Shown here: piece by piece, positions 25,753 through 34,652 of the stretch | Layout of the letters: the number at the start of each line of letters is the position of its first letter | How positions within the stretch are numbered: position 1 is the stretch's first letter | NCBI RefSeq assembly: GCF_900177245.1 | Contig: NZ_FXBM01000001.1 | Location: forward strand, 1 to 64,000 | Direction: 5' to 3' | DNA from: Rathayibacter oskolensis | Lineage (GTDB): Bacteria; Actinomycetota; Actinomycetes; Actinomycetales; Microbacteriaceae | Length of the DNA: 64,000 nt | Translations under genes and position numbers: made by a program | The notes under the pieces: generated by a model | The model's database searches: none | Told to the model about the DNA's origin: nothing | Seen by the model: the letters and a program-made list of their open reading frames with translations, nothing else

Positions 25753-27567
25753 TCAGTTCTTGACGAGGAGCGTGATCGACGTGCTCGTGCCGACGTTGCC
25801 TGCCGCGTCGGTCGCCTTGGCGACGACGACGTAGGTGGCGTTCGGCCAGTTCTTGCTGTTCGCGGTGAGCGACCAGGTGCCGTCCGCCTGCTTGACGGCG
25901 CTGCCGAGCTTGGTCGATCCCGACCAGAAGGCGACGCCGGCGACGCCGACGTTGTCGCTCGCGTTGGCCACGAGCGTCACCGTCCCGGCGACGGTCGACT
26001 GGCTGCCCGGCGAGACGATCTGCGCCTGCGGCTTGACCGTGTCGGCACCGGTGGTCGGCGTCGGGGTGGCGGTCGGCTTGGGCGTCGCGGTGGCCGTCGC
26101 GGTCGGGGTGGCCGTCGCAGTCGGAGTCGGGGTGGCCGTCGGGGTCGCCGTGGCCGTGGGAGTCGCGGTCGGGGTGGCCGTCGGGGTCGCCGTGGCCGTC
26201 GGAGTCGCGGTGGGCGTGACCGTCGGAGTCGCGGTCGGGGTCGGCGTCGTCGTGGCGCCGGCCGGGACAGTGCTCACGGCGTAGCCGTAGTACCGGCCCG
26301 AGACGGGGGCGGTCGGGTCGCCGACGAAGGTGCGCCCGCGGTCGAGGGTCGCGGACTTCGCCTGGGCGATGACCGTCGCGATGACCTGCGCCGGGGACTG
26401 GCCCACGCAGGCTCCGCCCGCGGCGAGGCAGTCCAGGACGACACCGGAGGTGGCGGCCGTGGACATGCTCGTGCCGGTCTGGATGTACGCGAAGCCGCCG
26501 CCCTTCTTGGCGGTGTAGGGGCAGGTGCCCGGTGCGGCGACGGTGTGTGCCCGATCGGCGGCCGAGACCGCGAAGTTGCTGGTGACGGTGTAGTTGTCGT
26601 CCTTGGTGGTGACGTTCGAGCACGGCACGGCGGCGAGTCCGCCGGGCTTGCCGTCGTAGTTCGCGTAGTTCGTGACGGCGAGGACCTCGTCGTAGGCGGC
26701 CGGGATCCACTTCGCGAGATCGGCCGTCGAGTTGCCGGAGGCCGAGACGACGCTGACGCCCTTGGCGGTGAGGTCGCAGACGGCCTGGTGGATGGCGTCG
26801 CCGTTCGTGTAGCCGCAGTTGCCGTCGTCGACGCCGGTGGTGGCGAGCGACATGTTGACGACCTTGATGTCGTAGGTCGCCGCGTTCTGAGAGACCCAGT
26901 CGAGCGCGCACATCAGAGTCGCGACGGTGCCCTTGTTGTTCGCGTCGAGCGCTCGGACCGAGTAGATCGGCGCGCCGGGAGCGATGCCGACCGAGCCGGA
27001 GCCGTTGTCGAGGGCGGCCATGTAGCCCGAGACGCCGGTCCCGTGGCCGTTCGCGTCCTCGGCCGTGCCGGAGCCGAAGCAGTTGACCTGCTTGGCGAGG
27101 GTGTAGTCGGCGTGGGCGCTGACTCCGGAGTCGATCACCGCGACGGCCGGTCCGCTCCACGAGGTCACTCCGTCGCCGGCGACGACCGGTGCCTTGTCCG
27201 CCTCGGCGGCGAGGACGTGGGCGGGCATGACCTGCGCGGCGCCGTCGACGACCTGGTCGGCGGGCGAGAGCGCGAGCACCCGGCTGTCGGCGGCGAGCAC
27301 CGCGTGCTGGCGGGCCGTGAGCGTCGCGGTGAATCCTGCGACGCCTCCGCCGTACGAGGCATCGAGAGAGATACCGAGCGCGCGCACGAGGCTGGTCGAG
27401 ACGGCGGAGGAGTCGACGGTCACGACGTAGCGGCCGGCGTCGGCCGCCTGGGCGGGCACGGCGGTCGCGACGGAGACCGCGGCCAGGGCGGCGGTCACCG
27501 CGGTCGCGGTCAGGAGTCGGCGCAGCCGGCCGGCGGGACGCGGCTGCGAGATGGAGCGATGGAACAC
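25753..27567 (-). CDS. Secreted S8 (subtilisin-like) serine peptidase with Thr-Pro linker and Ig-like domain
   Basis: 604 residues from GTG 27567. A signal peptide ends near AQAA (about 42). An inhibitor I9-like propeptide (YVVTVDSSAVSTSLVRALGI) follows, then the protease domain with Asp146 (AVIDSGVS), His175 (NGHGTGVSG), oxyanion Asn279 (SASGNS) and Ser367 (GTSMS). The Ser context GTSMSTAATSGVV lacks the usual Pro-His after GTSM, which is odd for the family though the triad itself is intact. A TATP-rich linker and an Ig-like domain (QIVSPGSQSTVAGTVTLVAN) end the protein, as in the two beta-helix proteins. It should act outside the cell. Confidence 0.92.
   Translation of the reverse strand: MFHRSISQPRPAGRLRRLLTATAVTAALAAVSVATAVPAQAADAGRYVVTVDSSAVSTSLVRALGISLDASYGGGVAGFTATLTARQHAVLAADSRVLALSPADQVVDGAAQVMPAHVLAAEADKAPVVAGDGVTSWSGPAVAVIDSGVSAHADYTLAKQVNCFGSGTAEDANGHGTGVSGYMAALDNGSGSVGIAPGAPIYSVRALDANNKGTVATLMCALDWVSQNAATYDIKVVNMSLATTGVDDGNCGYTNGDAIHQAVCDLTAKGVSVVSASGNSTADLAKWIPAAYDEVLAVTNYANYDGKPGGLAAVPCSNVTTKDDNYTVTSNFAVSAADRAHTVAAPGTCPYTAKKGGGFAYIQTGTSMSTAATSGVVLDCLAAGGACVGQSPAQVIATVIAQAKSATLDRGRTFVGDPTAPVSGRYYGYAVSTVPAGATTTPTPTATPTVTPTATPTATATPTATPTATPTATATPTATPTPTATATPTATATATPKPTATPTPTTGADTVKPQAQIVSPGSQSTVAGTVTLVANASDNVGVAGVAFWSGSTKLGSAVKQADGTWSLTANSKNWPNATYVVVAKATDAAGNVGTSTSITLLVKN
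26051..26257. repeat. Thr-Ala-Thr-Pro linker coding repeat in the S8 peptidase
   Basis: Tandem, degenerate 6- and 12-base units built on gtcgcggtcggg and related words encode TATPT and TATAT runs. The boundaries are approximate. Confidence 0.8.
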
Positions 27568-27726
27568 GGGGGCCTGTCTGTTTCTGCGCGGGATCTCTCA
27601 CGCGGCGGGCGGGGCGGGGCGGCGGATGCCGGGACGAGACGCCGGACAGGGACGACCGACGACCGGTCGGCGCGTCTCAGCGCCGAACGGAAGGTGAAAG
27701 GGGTGTTTCGTGCCAAAACTAGCGTT

Positions 27727-27738
27727 GGAAACGTTTCC
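27727..27738. promoter_or_regulatory. Perfect 12-bp palindrome GGAAACGTTTCC, candidate LacI-family operator
   Basis: ggaaacgtttcc has the central CG and AAACGTTT core typical of LacI/GalR-family operators. It lies in an unusually AT-rich patch (about 27700-27770) 160 bp upstream of the S8 peptidase start and about 25 bp beyond the end of the upstream glycosyltransferase gene, where a promoter for the peptidase would be expected. Confidence 0.55.
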
Positions 27739-27760
27739 CGCGCATTACGTTCTCGCGAAT

Positions 27761-28918
27761 TCAAGAACCGACACGCGGTCGGTGTACCCCCAGAACGAGG
27801 CGGTAGACCTCGATCGTCGATCGCGCGATCGCGTCCCATTCGAGCGCCGAGAGCTCCGCGCGGCGGTCGGCGGGCAGTCCGTCGAGCCAGGCGAGCGCCT
27901 CGTCGAGCACCGCGCGGTCGAAGTCGCCGTCGTAGAGGCGGACCCACTCCGGGCCCACGAGCGCCGCCAGCTCGTGCATCGCGCCGAGATCGGGCACCAG
28001 GACCGGCCGGTCGGCCGACACGGCCAGGATCGCCGACCCCGAGTTCTGGATCGCCGAGTAGGGGAGCACCACCAGGTCGCTCGCGCGGAGCCAGAGCGCC
28101 ATCCGCTCGTCGCTCAGGAACGACAGCTCGAGGCGGATGCGGGGATCCCCCGACACCGCCTCCTGGATGACTCCCCGCAGCGGCCCGCGGGCGGGGTTCC
28201 CGGCGATCGCGAGCTGCGTCCCGTCGTCGTCGCGGGCGCGGAACTGCTCGATCAGGGTGGGGATGTTCTTGTAGGGGCGGATCTGCCCGACCGAGACGAT
28301 CAGCCGGGCGTCGGGGTCGAGCCCGAGTCGTCGGCGCGCGTCCGCGCGGCTCGGCGAGAAGTCGTAGTCGTGGCGGTAGTGGCCGTGCGGGGTCACGTAG
28401 GCGGGCACCGCCGCGAGCTCCGGATAGGAGCGCCGCATCGCGGTGACCCCCTCCTCCGAGAGGCAGATGATCGCGTCGAGGTTCTCGGTGAGCGCCCGGC
28501 GGTACCAGTTGCGGAGGAAGGGCGTCGCCCGCTCCTCGTGCGACGCGACGTTGTGCGCGGTCCAGATGAGGCGGGTGCCCCGCAGCCGGGCGACCCGGAG
28601 GAACGCGAAGAAGAAGACCAGTCGCGCGACGACCCGGTACCGCCGCACGCCGCTGAGGAAAGTGAGGTCGGGCCAGTGCAGGTGCACGATGTCGACCTTC
28701 GCGAACAGGAGCCGCGCCCACGACAGGTCGCGCACCAGCACGCCCTCCGCCGTCATCGCGGTGTAGAGGCGCGCGTTGTAGGGGTTGGCGTAGCGCGTGC
28801 GGAAGGCGGGCTCGGCCTCCACGCGGAGCCGGCGACTCGCGGCGGTCTCACCGGAGAGCAGGCCGCGCAGGCGCGTGCGCAGCCGGCCGCGCAGGGTGCG
28901 GCTGCCTCCCGGGATCAT
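27761..28918 (-). CDS. Glycosyltransferase, GT4-type (GT-B fold)
   Basis: 385 residues from ATG 28918, which overlaps the upstream stop by 4 bp (ATGA). The N-terminal half has IVHLHWPDLTFL and LIWTAHNVASHEERATP. The C-terminal half has VSVGQIRPYKNIPTLIEQF and LVVLPYSAIQNSGSAILAVS, where the nucleotide sugar binds in this family. It transfers a sugar to a lipid-linked glycan in the cytoplasm. It is the last gene of the leftward polysaccharide operon (34197 to 27761). Donor and acceptor are unknown. Confidence 0.9.
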   Translation of the reverse strand: MIPGGSRTLRGRLRTRLRGLLSGETAASRRLRVEAEPAFRTRYANPYNARLYTAMTAEGVLVRDLSWARLLFAKVDIVHLHWPDLTFLSGVRRYRVVARLVFFFAFLRVARLRGTRLIWTAHNVASHEERATPFLRNWYRRALTENLDAIICLSEEGVTAMRRSYPELAAVPAYVTPHGHYRHDYDFSPSRADARRRLGLDPDARLIVSVGQIRPYKNIPTLIEQFRARDDDGTQLAIAGNPARGPLRGVIQEAVSGDPRIRLELSFLSDERMALWLRASDLVVLPYSAIQNSGSAILAVSADRPVLVPDLGAMHELAALVGPEWVRLYDGDFDRAVLDEALAWLDGLPADRRAELSALEWDAIARSTIEVYRLVLGVHRPRVGS

Positions 28919-29922
28919 CGGGCCGCCTCCGCCGACGCGCCCTGTCCCGGCTCGCGACCGAAGAGCGTGCGCTCGGCCTCCGGGTAGCCGACCCGCCAGT
29001 CGCGGCGCTTCTGCCAGACCTCGGTCCAGGCGCGGCGCTTGCGGCGCGTCGCCGTCTCGAGCGCGGCGCGCACGAGGGCGCCCGCCTGGAGCAGCGCGAT
29101 GCCGATGCGCGCGGGCAGCGGCTTCCACGAGAGGCGGATCATCGTGACCTTGCCCGCCATCACCATCGCCATCTTGCGGCCCGAGTTGCCCTCGGTCGCC
29201 GCGTCCCGGGTCGAGGCTCCGACGTCGTGCACGATCACGGCCGAGGGGACGATCACCGGGTGCAGACCCGCGCGGCGCGCGCGGATCGAGAATTCGGCGT
29301 CCTCGCCGTAGAGGAAGAAGCGCTCGTCGAGCCGGCCGACCCGCTCGTACTCGTCGCGCTCCATCAGCAGGAGGCAGCCGGTGATGATCGGGACCTCGCG
29401 CACGGTGTCGCGCTCCCAGCCGCCGAGCGACTCCGGATCGAGCAGCGGATTGCCGCGGAACGCGGTCGAGAGCATGGTCGCGTAGGTGAGGAGCGACCAG
29501 AGCGTCGGAGCTCCCCAGCAGGAGGAGGGGTCGACGGTGCCGTCGGGCCGCAGCGTGCGCCCGCCGTAGACGCCGTACCGCGGATTGGCGACGGCGAACT
29601 CGAGCAGCGCGCGGAACGAGCCGTCGAGCACGAGCGTGTCAGGGTTGAGCAGCAGGACGTAGCGCTCGGTCGCGACCGCGACGCCCCGGTTCACGCCGCG
29701 CGCGAAGCCGAGGTTGTCGCCCGCCTCGATGACGGTGGCCTCGGGATGCGCCGATCGGACCGCCTCCGCACTGCCGTCGGACGAGCCGTTGTCGACGACG
29801 ATGACGTGCGGCGGGGTCGGGGCGTCGCCGCGGGGGATCGAGGCGAGGCAGGCGAGGGTCTTCTCGCGGGTGTTGTAGCTGACGACGACGATCGCCAGGC
29901 TCGTGTCGACGGTCTCAGGCAC
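28915..29922 (-). CDS. Glycosyltransferase family 2 (rhamnosyltransferase-like)
   Basis: 335 residues from GTG 29922, with GGAGG 6 nt upstream; it overlaps the acetyltransferase stop by 8 bp. GT2 motifs are visible: [39 protein letters not shown] (DxD-like Asp) and [18 protein letters not shown]. The last is typical of RfbF/WcaA-like rhamnosyltransferases that are near-soluble. It probably adds a sugar to the repeat unit made by this locus. Sugar identity is inference only. Confidence 0.9.
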   Translation of the reverse strand: MPETVDTSLAIVVVSYNTREKTLACLASIPRGDAPTPPHVIVVDNGSSDGSAEAVRSAHPEATVIEAGDNLGFARGVNRGVAVATERYVLLLNPDTLVLDGSFRALLEFAVANPRYGVYGGRTLRPDGTVDPSSCWGAPTLWSLLTYATMLSTAFRGNPLLDPESLGGWERDTVREVPIITGCLLLMERDEYERVGRLDERFFLYGEDAEFSIRARRAGLHPVIVPSAVIVHDVGASTRDAATEGNSGRKMAMVMAGKVTMIRLSWKPLPARIGIALLQAGALVRAALETATRRKRRAWTEVWQKRRDWRVGYPEAERTLFGREPGQGASAEAAR

Positions 29923-30448
29923 GGGTCGCCTCCGGTCGCTGCCCGATGACCTTCGCCGGAACGCCGCCGGCGATGCAGTTCGCGGGCAGGTCCTTCGTGA
30001 CGACGGCGCCTGCTCCGACGATCGCACCGTCGCCGATGGTGACACCGGCCACGACGACGACGTTCGCGCCGAGCCACACGTCGCGGCCGATCACGATGTC
30101 GCGCTCGACCTTCGCCTGGTCCATCACGGGAGTGCCCTGCACGATGCCGTAGTTCGACGCGGTGACCGTGACGTTCGGCGCGAGGAGGCACTTCTCGCCG
30201 AAGGTGATCCGTCCGCTCGAGTTGCCGGCCCAGATCAGCGAGTTCTCGCCGATGTGGGTGCCCGCGCCGAGCGTGATCCGCTCGGCGTTGCGGAACGACA
30301 CGTTCGGAGCGAACGAGACGTCGGCGCCGCGGGTCAGGCGCGGCACCTGGTCGGCGTGGCTGTAGGCGTGGAAGTGGAGCAGGCGCACGGCCTGGAGGTA
30401 GGTGCGCACCTTGGTGAGGGTGCGCAGCGGTCCGCCGCCCTGGCTCAT
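29915..30448 (-). CDS. Hexapeptide-repeat acetyltransferase (WcaF/CysE-like, LbH fold)
   Basis: 177 residues from ATG 30448, overlapping the upstream acyltransferase stop by 4 bp. Left-handed beta-helix hexapeptide repeats are evident ([57 protein letters not shown]) followed by GGVPAKVIG. Such enzymes O-acetylate sugars from acetyl-CoA. In this operon it likely modifies the polysaccharide repeat unit. The expected catalytic His is not obvious. Confidence 0.88.
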   Translation of the reverse strand: MSQGGGPLRTLTKVRTYLQAVRLLHFHAYSHADQVPRLTRGADVSFAPNVSFRNAERITLGAGTHIGENSLIWAGNSSGRITFGEKCLLAPNVTVTASNYGIVQGTPVMDQAKVERDIVIGRDVWLGANVVVVAGVTIGDGAIVGAGAVVTKDLPANCIAGGVPAKVIGQRPEATRA

Positions 30449-31887
30449 CGGGAGGTTCCTGTCTGCTGGTCGTCGGTGGCCCGGTCGCCGGTCGTCGGGG
30501 TCGGGTGGTCGGCAGTGCGCCGGTCGCCGGCCACCGCAGCGCGCCGGGAGAGGGGATCGATCACGGGAGCGCCCACCTCGGCCAGCGACGCGGCGATGGA
30601 GCCGACGAAGAGGTCGGCGTCGAGGTCGGAGCGCACCGAGATCGCGATGTCGAGGCGCTTCGCGAACGAGCTGGCGAAGACGGCGGCCTCGTCGTCCGGC
30701 TCGGTGACGGGCCACAGGGTCATCGAGTCCATCTCGGCCGCGCCGAACCAGCGGCGGCGGAGGAAGACGGGGAGGTAGGACGCGTAGCCCTGCCAGTCCT
30801 TCAGGCCCCGGGTGATCCCGCTCTCGCCCGACTCGACGGCGAGCTGCACCTGCTCGCGGACGCTCGCCACGGTCTCCGCCAGGCCGAGCGCGACCGGCAC
30901 CGCGACCCGCACCATCGACACGTGGTTGCGCTTGACCTCGTTCTTCTCCCGGCGCGGCGAGACGGGGACGAGCGTCGCGATCTCCGCCCGCTCGGGGTGC
31001 AGAGCGGCGAAGGCGTGCAGTGCCAGGGCGACGGTGAGGTCGGCCACCGAGCCGCCCGCCGCGCGCGCGGCCGACTTGGCCGTCGGCAGGTCGACCGTGA
31101 GGATCGCGGCGTCGCGCGGCTTGATGCTGCGCTCGAGCATCCCGGAGCGGCGGATGTAGGCGTCGCGCACCGACCGGATGTTGCGGCCACCGACCCTGGT
31201 GATGCGCTTCTTCAGCGGCTTGCGCTTCCACTCCGCCCACTCGTCCGAGAGGGAGGCGTGGGTCGAGGCGATCTGGCGCCTGGCGGCGAGGGTCAGCGAG
31301 AGGGGCCCGCGCGGCGGGCGCGGATCCTCCGGGAACCGCATCGGCGCACCGGTGTAGGGCTCGAAGTCGACGGGCTCGTCAGAGGAGAACGCCTGGATGA
31401 GGAGGAGCCCGAACATGCCGTCGCCGAGGGCGTGGTGGATCCGCACCGCGAAGCCGAGCTGACCCGTCGAGAGCTCGACCACGAGGATGTCCCAGAGCGG
31501 GCCCTTCGGGTCCATCGGACCGTTGAAGGCGCCCGTGAGCAGCTCCACGTGACGCGGGTCCCACTCGACGACTCCGGGGTGGAAGCGCACGTGATCGCGG
31601 ACGTCGATCTCGTCGACCGACACCCACGACGGGGTGAAGAGCCCGAGGGGTGCGCGAGCGAGCCGCTGCCGCACCGCCGGCGACGTGCGGATGAAGGCCT
31701 CCCACGCCGAGTAGATGAGCTCGCGGTCGAGCGACCCGTCGGCGCGGCGGAAGGGCGCGCCGTCGATGATCATCGATCCGGTCGGTCGGGCGACCTCGTA
31801 GACGATGGCGTTCGAGACGAACTTCTCGTCGAGCGTGCGGAGGGGTTCGGCGTGCGGGCGGCCGGAACGGCGGGCGGGACGGGTCAT
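30445..31887 (-). CDS. Wax ester synthase / diacylglycerol acyltransferase (WS/DGAT)-family O-acyltransferase
   Basis: 480 residues. The catalytic HHxxxDG motif is complete (HHALGDG, 151-157), and the region after it has [14 protein letters not shown] upstream and the [18 protein letters not shown] block typical of the C-terminal WES_acyltransf domain. Characterised relatives join acyl-CoA to long-chain alcohols or diacylglycerol. Here the gene overlaps the sugar acetyltransferase gene and is embedded among glycosyltransferases, which suggests an acylated glycan or glycolipid as product; that is inference. The C-terminal 40 residues are disordered Thr/Arg-rich. Upstream spacing to the GT2 gene is 67 nt. 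Confidence 0.85.
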   Translation of the reverse strand: MTRPARRSGRPHAEPLRTLDEKFVSNAIVYEVARPTGSMIIDGAPFRRADGSLDRELIYSAWEAFIRTSPAVRQRLARAPLGLFTPSWVSVDEIDVRDHVRFHPGVVEWDPRHVELLTGAFNGPMDPKGPLWDILVVELSTGQLGFAVRIHHALGDGMFGLLLIQAFSSDEPVDFEPYTGAPMRFPEDPRPPRGPLSLTLAARRQIASTHASLSDEWAEWKRKPLKKRITRVGGRNIRSVRDAYIRRSGMLERSIKPRDAAILTVDLPTAKSAARAAGGSVADLTVALALHAFAALHPERAEIATLVPVSPRREKNEVKRNHVSMVRVAVPVALGLAETVASVREQVQLAVESGESGITRGLKDWQGYASYLPVFLRRRWFGAAEMDSMTLWPVTEPDDEAAVFASSFAKRLDIAISVRSDLDADLFVGSIAASLAEVGAPVIDPLSRRAAVAGDRRTADHPTPTTGDRATDDQQTGTSR

Positions 31888-31954
31888 GGGGAGCTCCCTG
31901 CTGGCGGGTCGGGGGGCGGAGGAGGGGGCGCGGAGGAGGGGAGCGGAGGCCGGA

Positions 31955-32884
31955 TCAGTCGGAGGTGCCGACGACCGGTTCGGGGATCCGGATCGGCGTC
32001 GGCGGGTACTCGTCGACGAAGGTCGAGCCAGAGAGCCGGAGGTGCCGTGAGCGGAGGTAGCCGCGGAGGATCCCCTCGATCATGGCCAGCTCGTCGCGCG
32101 ACCCGCGCCCGCGGTCCTTCGCGGAGCGGACGAGGCGGCGGCCGCTGCGCACAGCGAGCGTGGCGCTCATCCGCGCTCCGACGAGCGGCGCCAGCCGCCA
32201 CCACTTGCCCACGAGAGCGCCCAGGCCCAGTCCGTACCCGCGCATGAGACGGCGATAGGCCGTGGGATTGCGCGTGTTCACGTGCAGGACGACGCTCCCC
32301 GGCACGAACACGGCGATGCTGCCCGCCGCGAGAGCGCGGCAGAAGATGTCCAGATCCTCGGCGCCGGCGAGGTAGCGTCCGGCGCCCAGCACGTCGTCGA
32401 ACCCGCCGATCGACTGGAGGGTCGAGCGGCGGAAGGCCATCACGGCCCCGTGACCGGCGTCCAGCCCCTGCACCGGGGTGCGGTAGCTGATGCGGTCGGT
32501 GGGCGGGACGTCGGAGTCGACGAGAGTGTGATCGAGCATGCGGCCGGTGGCGACCGCCACCTCGGCGTCGTCGAACGCCTCGACGAGCGCGTCGATCCAG
32601 CCCGGGGTCGGCGAGCAGTCGTCGTCCGTGTAGACGACGACGGGTCGGTCGCTGGACGCGAGCCCGAGGTTGCGCGCGATCGAGAGCCCCTTGGTGTCGG
32701 TGCGCACGTAGCGGACACCGGCTGCCAGGGCGACCTCGCGCGTGCGCAGGTCGGTCGATGCGGAGTCGACGACGATCACCTCGACCTCCGGATCGGTGCC
32801 CGCGGCGATCGCGGCGAGCGCCTCGCGGAGCATGTCCGGTCTCTCGCGGGTGCACAGGATGATCGAGACGTCGCGGGGATTCAC
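31955..32884 (-). CDS. Glycosyltransferase family 2
   Basis: 309 residues from GTG 32884, overlapping the upstream stop by 4 bp (GTGA). GT2 fold: VSIILCTRERPDMLREAL, VIVVDSASTDLRTREVALAA, VVVYTDDDCSPTPGWIDAL (the DDD metal/nucleotide motif) and YLAGAEDLDIFCRALAAG (general base region). There is no clear transmembrane helix. It should act on the cytoplasmic lipid-linked repeat unit. The precise sugar is unknown. Confidence 0.9.
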   Translation of the reverse strand: MNPRDVSIILCTRERPDMLREALAAIAAGTDPEVEVIVVDSASTDLRTREVALAAGVRYVRTDTKGLSIARNLGLASSDRPVVVYTDDDCSPTPGWIDALVEAFDDAEVAVATGRMLDHTLVDSDVPPTDRISYRTPVQGLDAGHGAVMAFRRSTLQSIGGFDDVLGAGRYLAGAEDLDIFCRALAAGSIAVFVPGSVVLHVNTRNPTAYRRLMRGYGLGLGALVGKWWRLAPLVGARMSATLAVRSGRRLVRSAKDRGRGSRDELAMIEGILRGYLRSRHLRLSGSTFVDEYPPTPIRIPEPVVGTSD

Positions 32885-34197
32885 AGGTGGTCGTTCCTCG
32901 GGTGGTCGGATCGGAGCTCGTCGGTGTCGACGAGCCGCATGGCGGCCCGGTACGCGGCGACGAGGTCGACGCCCGCACGCTCCCAGGTCAGCTGACTGCG
33001 GTTCGCGAGGGCCGCGCGCCGCATGCGGGCGAGCAGTTCGTGGTCGGAGCAGACGAGGTCGAGGTGAGCGGTCAGCGCCGCGACGTCGCGGGGCGCGTGC
33101 ACGAGGCCCTGCACCCCGTCCTCGAGGTTCGCTCCTGCCGCGGAGGAGACGAGCGGCACGCAGCCGGCGGCCTGCGCCTCCGAGGTCACCAGAGCACTTC
33201 CCTCCTCGATGGTGGGGAGGATCAGCACGTCGGAGCTCGCGAAGACGCCGGCCACGTCGTCGGTGAAGCCGCGCAGCTCGACGCTGGGCTGGTTCAGCAG
33301 ACCGGCCAGCCGCTCGCGGTAGCCCGCGGTGAAGTCACCGTAGACGAGGAACCGGCCGATCCCGCTCGCCCGCGAGGCGCGCCAGGCCTCGAGAGCGTAG
33401 AGGAGCCCCTTGCGGGGCTCGATCCTGCCGACGTAGACGGCGGTGAAGACGTGATCGGGGTCGTCCCGCGGGTCCGGATCGACGACGACGTCCGTCTCGA
33501 TGAACGCCCCGTAGCGGTGACGCAGGAGCTTGCGGGGCGAGAAGCCCTTCTCGAGGAAGGTCTGCTCGACCGAGGCGGAGGGGACGAGGATCGCGGTGGC
33601 GGAGGCCCACTCCCACTCCTCCTGCCGCAGGCGCTCGGCGTTGTAGGTGTGAGGTGACGACGGAGGCGGGGTGATGCCGAGGCTCCGGTACTCCTCGGCC
33701 ACCACCTCGAAGGCGTGGGCGGTGTGCGTGTTCGGCGCCTCGCGCACCGAGGCCACGCCCAGACGGGCGGCCTCGTCGAACGTGCGCGCCGATCCCCACG
33801 GCCATCCGTGGACGACGTCGTAGTCGCCCTCGGCGAGGATGCGCGCCGTGACCCGGTCGTGGTGCGCGATGCTGCGGCTGCGGCCGAGGACGCGGTGGGG
33901 CAGGCGGACCCCGGCAATCGTCAGCGTCGTCACCGTGCGCGCGACAGGGCCGAGAGGGGCCGCGACGCTGGCGGCGACCACGGTGACGCGGTGCCCGGCC
34001 TGAGTGAGTGCCCTCACCTGGTTGAGAGCCGTCCAGCCGATGCCCGAGGAGCCGATGGCGTGCGGGAAGGAGTACAGGATCGACAGCGCGGGCGCGGCGG
34101 TGCCGTCGGCCGTCAGTGCGGTCGACGAGGTGTCAGGGGTAGCGGGTCGGTCGTGTGGATCTGCGGCAGTGGTGGAGCACTGGTGCTCATCATCCAT
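32881..34197 (-). CDS. Glycosyltransferase family 4
   Basis: 438 residues from ATG 34197, with AGGAG 7 nt upstream. GT-B fold: an N-terminal SILYSFPHAIGSSGIGWTAL with the glycine-rich acceptor loop, and a C-terminal VYVGRIEPRKGLLYALEAW, DVLILPTIEEGSALVTSEAQ and AAGCVPLVSSAAG, which contain the E-x7-E nucleotide-sugar motif. A disordered Thr/Asp-rich N-terminus of about 35 residues is present. It is the first gene of the leftward operon and diverges from the Wzz-like gene across a 455-bp spacer. Confidence 0.92.
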   Translation of the reverse strand: MDDEHQCSTTAADPHDRPATPDTSSTALTADGTAAPALSILYSFPHAIGSSGIGWTALNQVRALTQAGHRVTVVAASVAAPLGPVARTVTTLTIAGVRLPHRVLGRSRSIAHHDRVTARILAEGDYDVVHGWPWGSARTFDEAARLGVASVREAPNTHTAHAFEVVAEEYRSLGITPPPSSPHTYNAERLRQEEWEWASATAILVPSASVEQTFLEKGFSPRKLLRHRYGAFIETDVVVDPDPRDDPDHVFTAVYVGRIEPRKGLLYALEAWRASRASGIGRFLVYGDFTAGYRERLAGLLNQPSVELRGFTDDVAGVFASSDVLILPTIEEGSALVTSEAQAAGCVPLVSSAAGANLEDGVQGLVHAPRDVAALTAHLDLVCSDHELLARMRRAALANRSQLTWERAGVDLVAAYRAAMRLVDTDELRSDHPRNDHL

Positions 34198-34652
34198 GCG
34201 TCTCCTGTCGTGAGGGCGGCGCGCTCAGGAATGAACAAGGACTACCATCCTCGACCACCTGAGAAGAACGCAAGTGCGCACTCTGCTCGGCGGGTCGTCC
34301 GCCCGGCAGACTTAACACACCCGCAATACTTCCGGCATCGACACGTCGTGGGTTATGGTCACAATGAGTGTGTCGGGGCACCGCACTCAAACGGGGTCCC
34401 GAACTGTGCTCGTTCCGACCCCTCCGCGTCATGCTCGGAGAGCGGGCCGAACACCGTCCCACGTTCGAAATCCGCCACACGCACCAGGTCACGTCCTCGT
34501 CTCCAGACGTCGACAGCCACACCACCCGTTCCGCCATTACCGCCGTGATGGACGGAGGAGTTGCTCCATCGTTTGCAGCAGCAGTGCAACCTCCGAGCAC
34601 GCGGCGTGTCGCCCGAGGTCCCACACCTCGCCGTCTGGAAGTCGAGACCGAG
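34198..34652. promoter_or_regulatory. 455-bp divergent control region of the polysaccharide locus
   Basis: No gene is credible here. The part 34240-34400 is clearly less GC-rich than its surroundings. TATGGT at 34354-34359 is a -10 candidate for the rightward operon; with TTCCGG 18 bp upstream as a weak -35, it implies a leader of almost 300 nt before ATG 34653. The leftward promoter could not be fixed. Confidence 0.4.
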
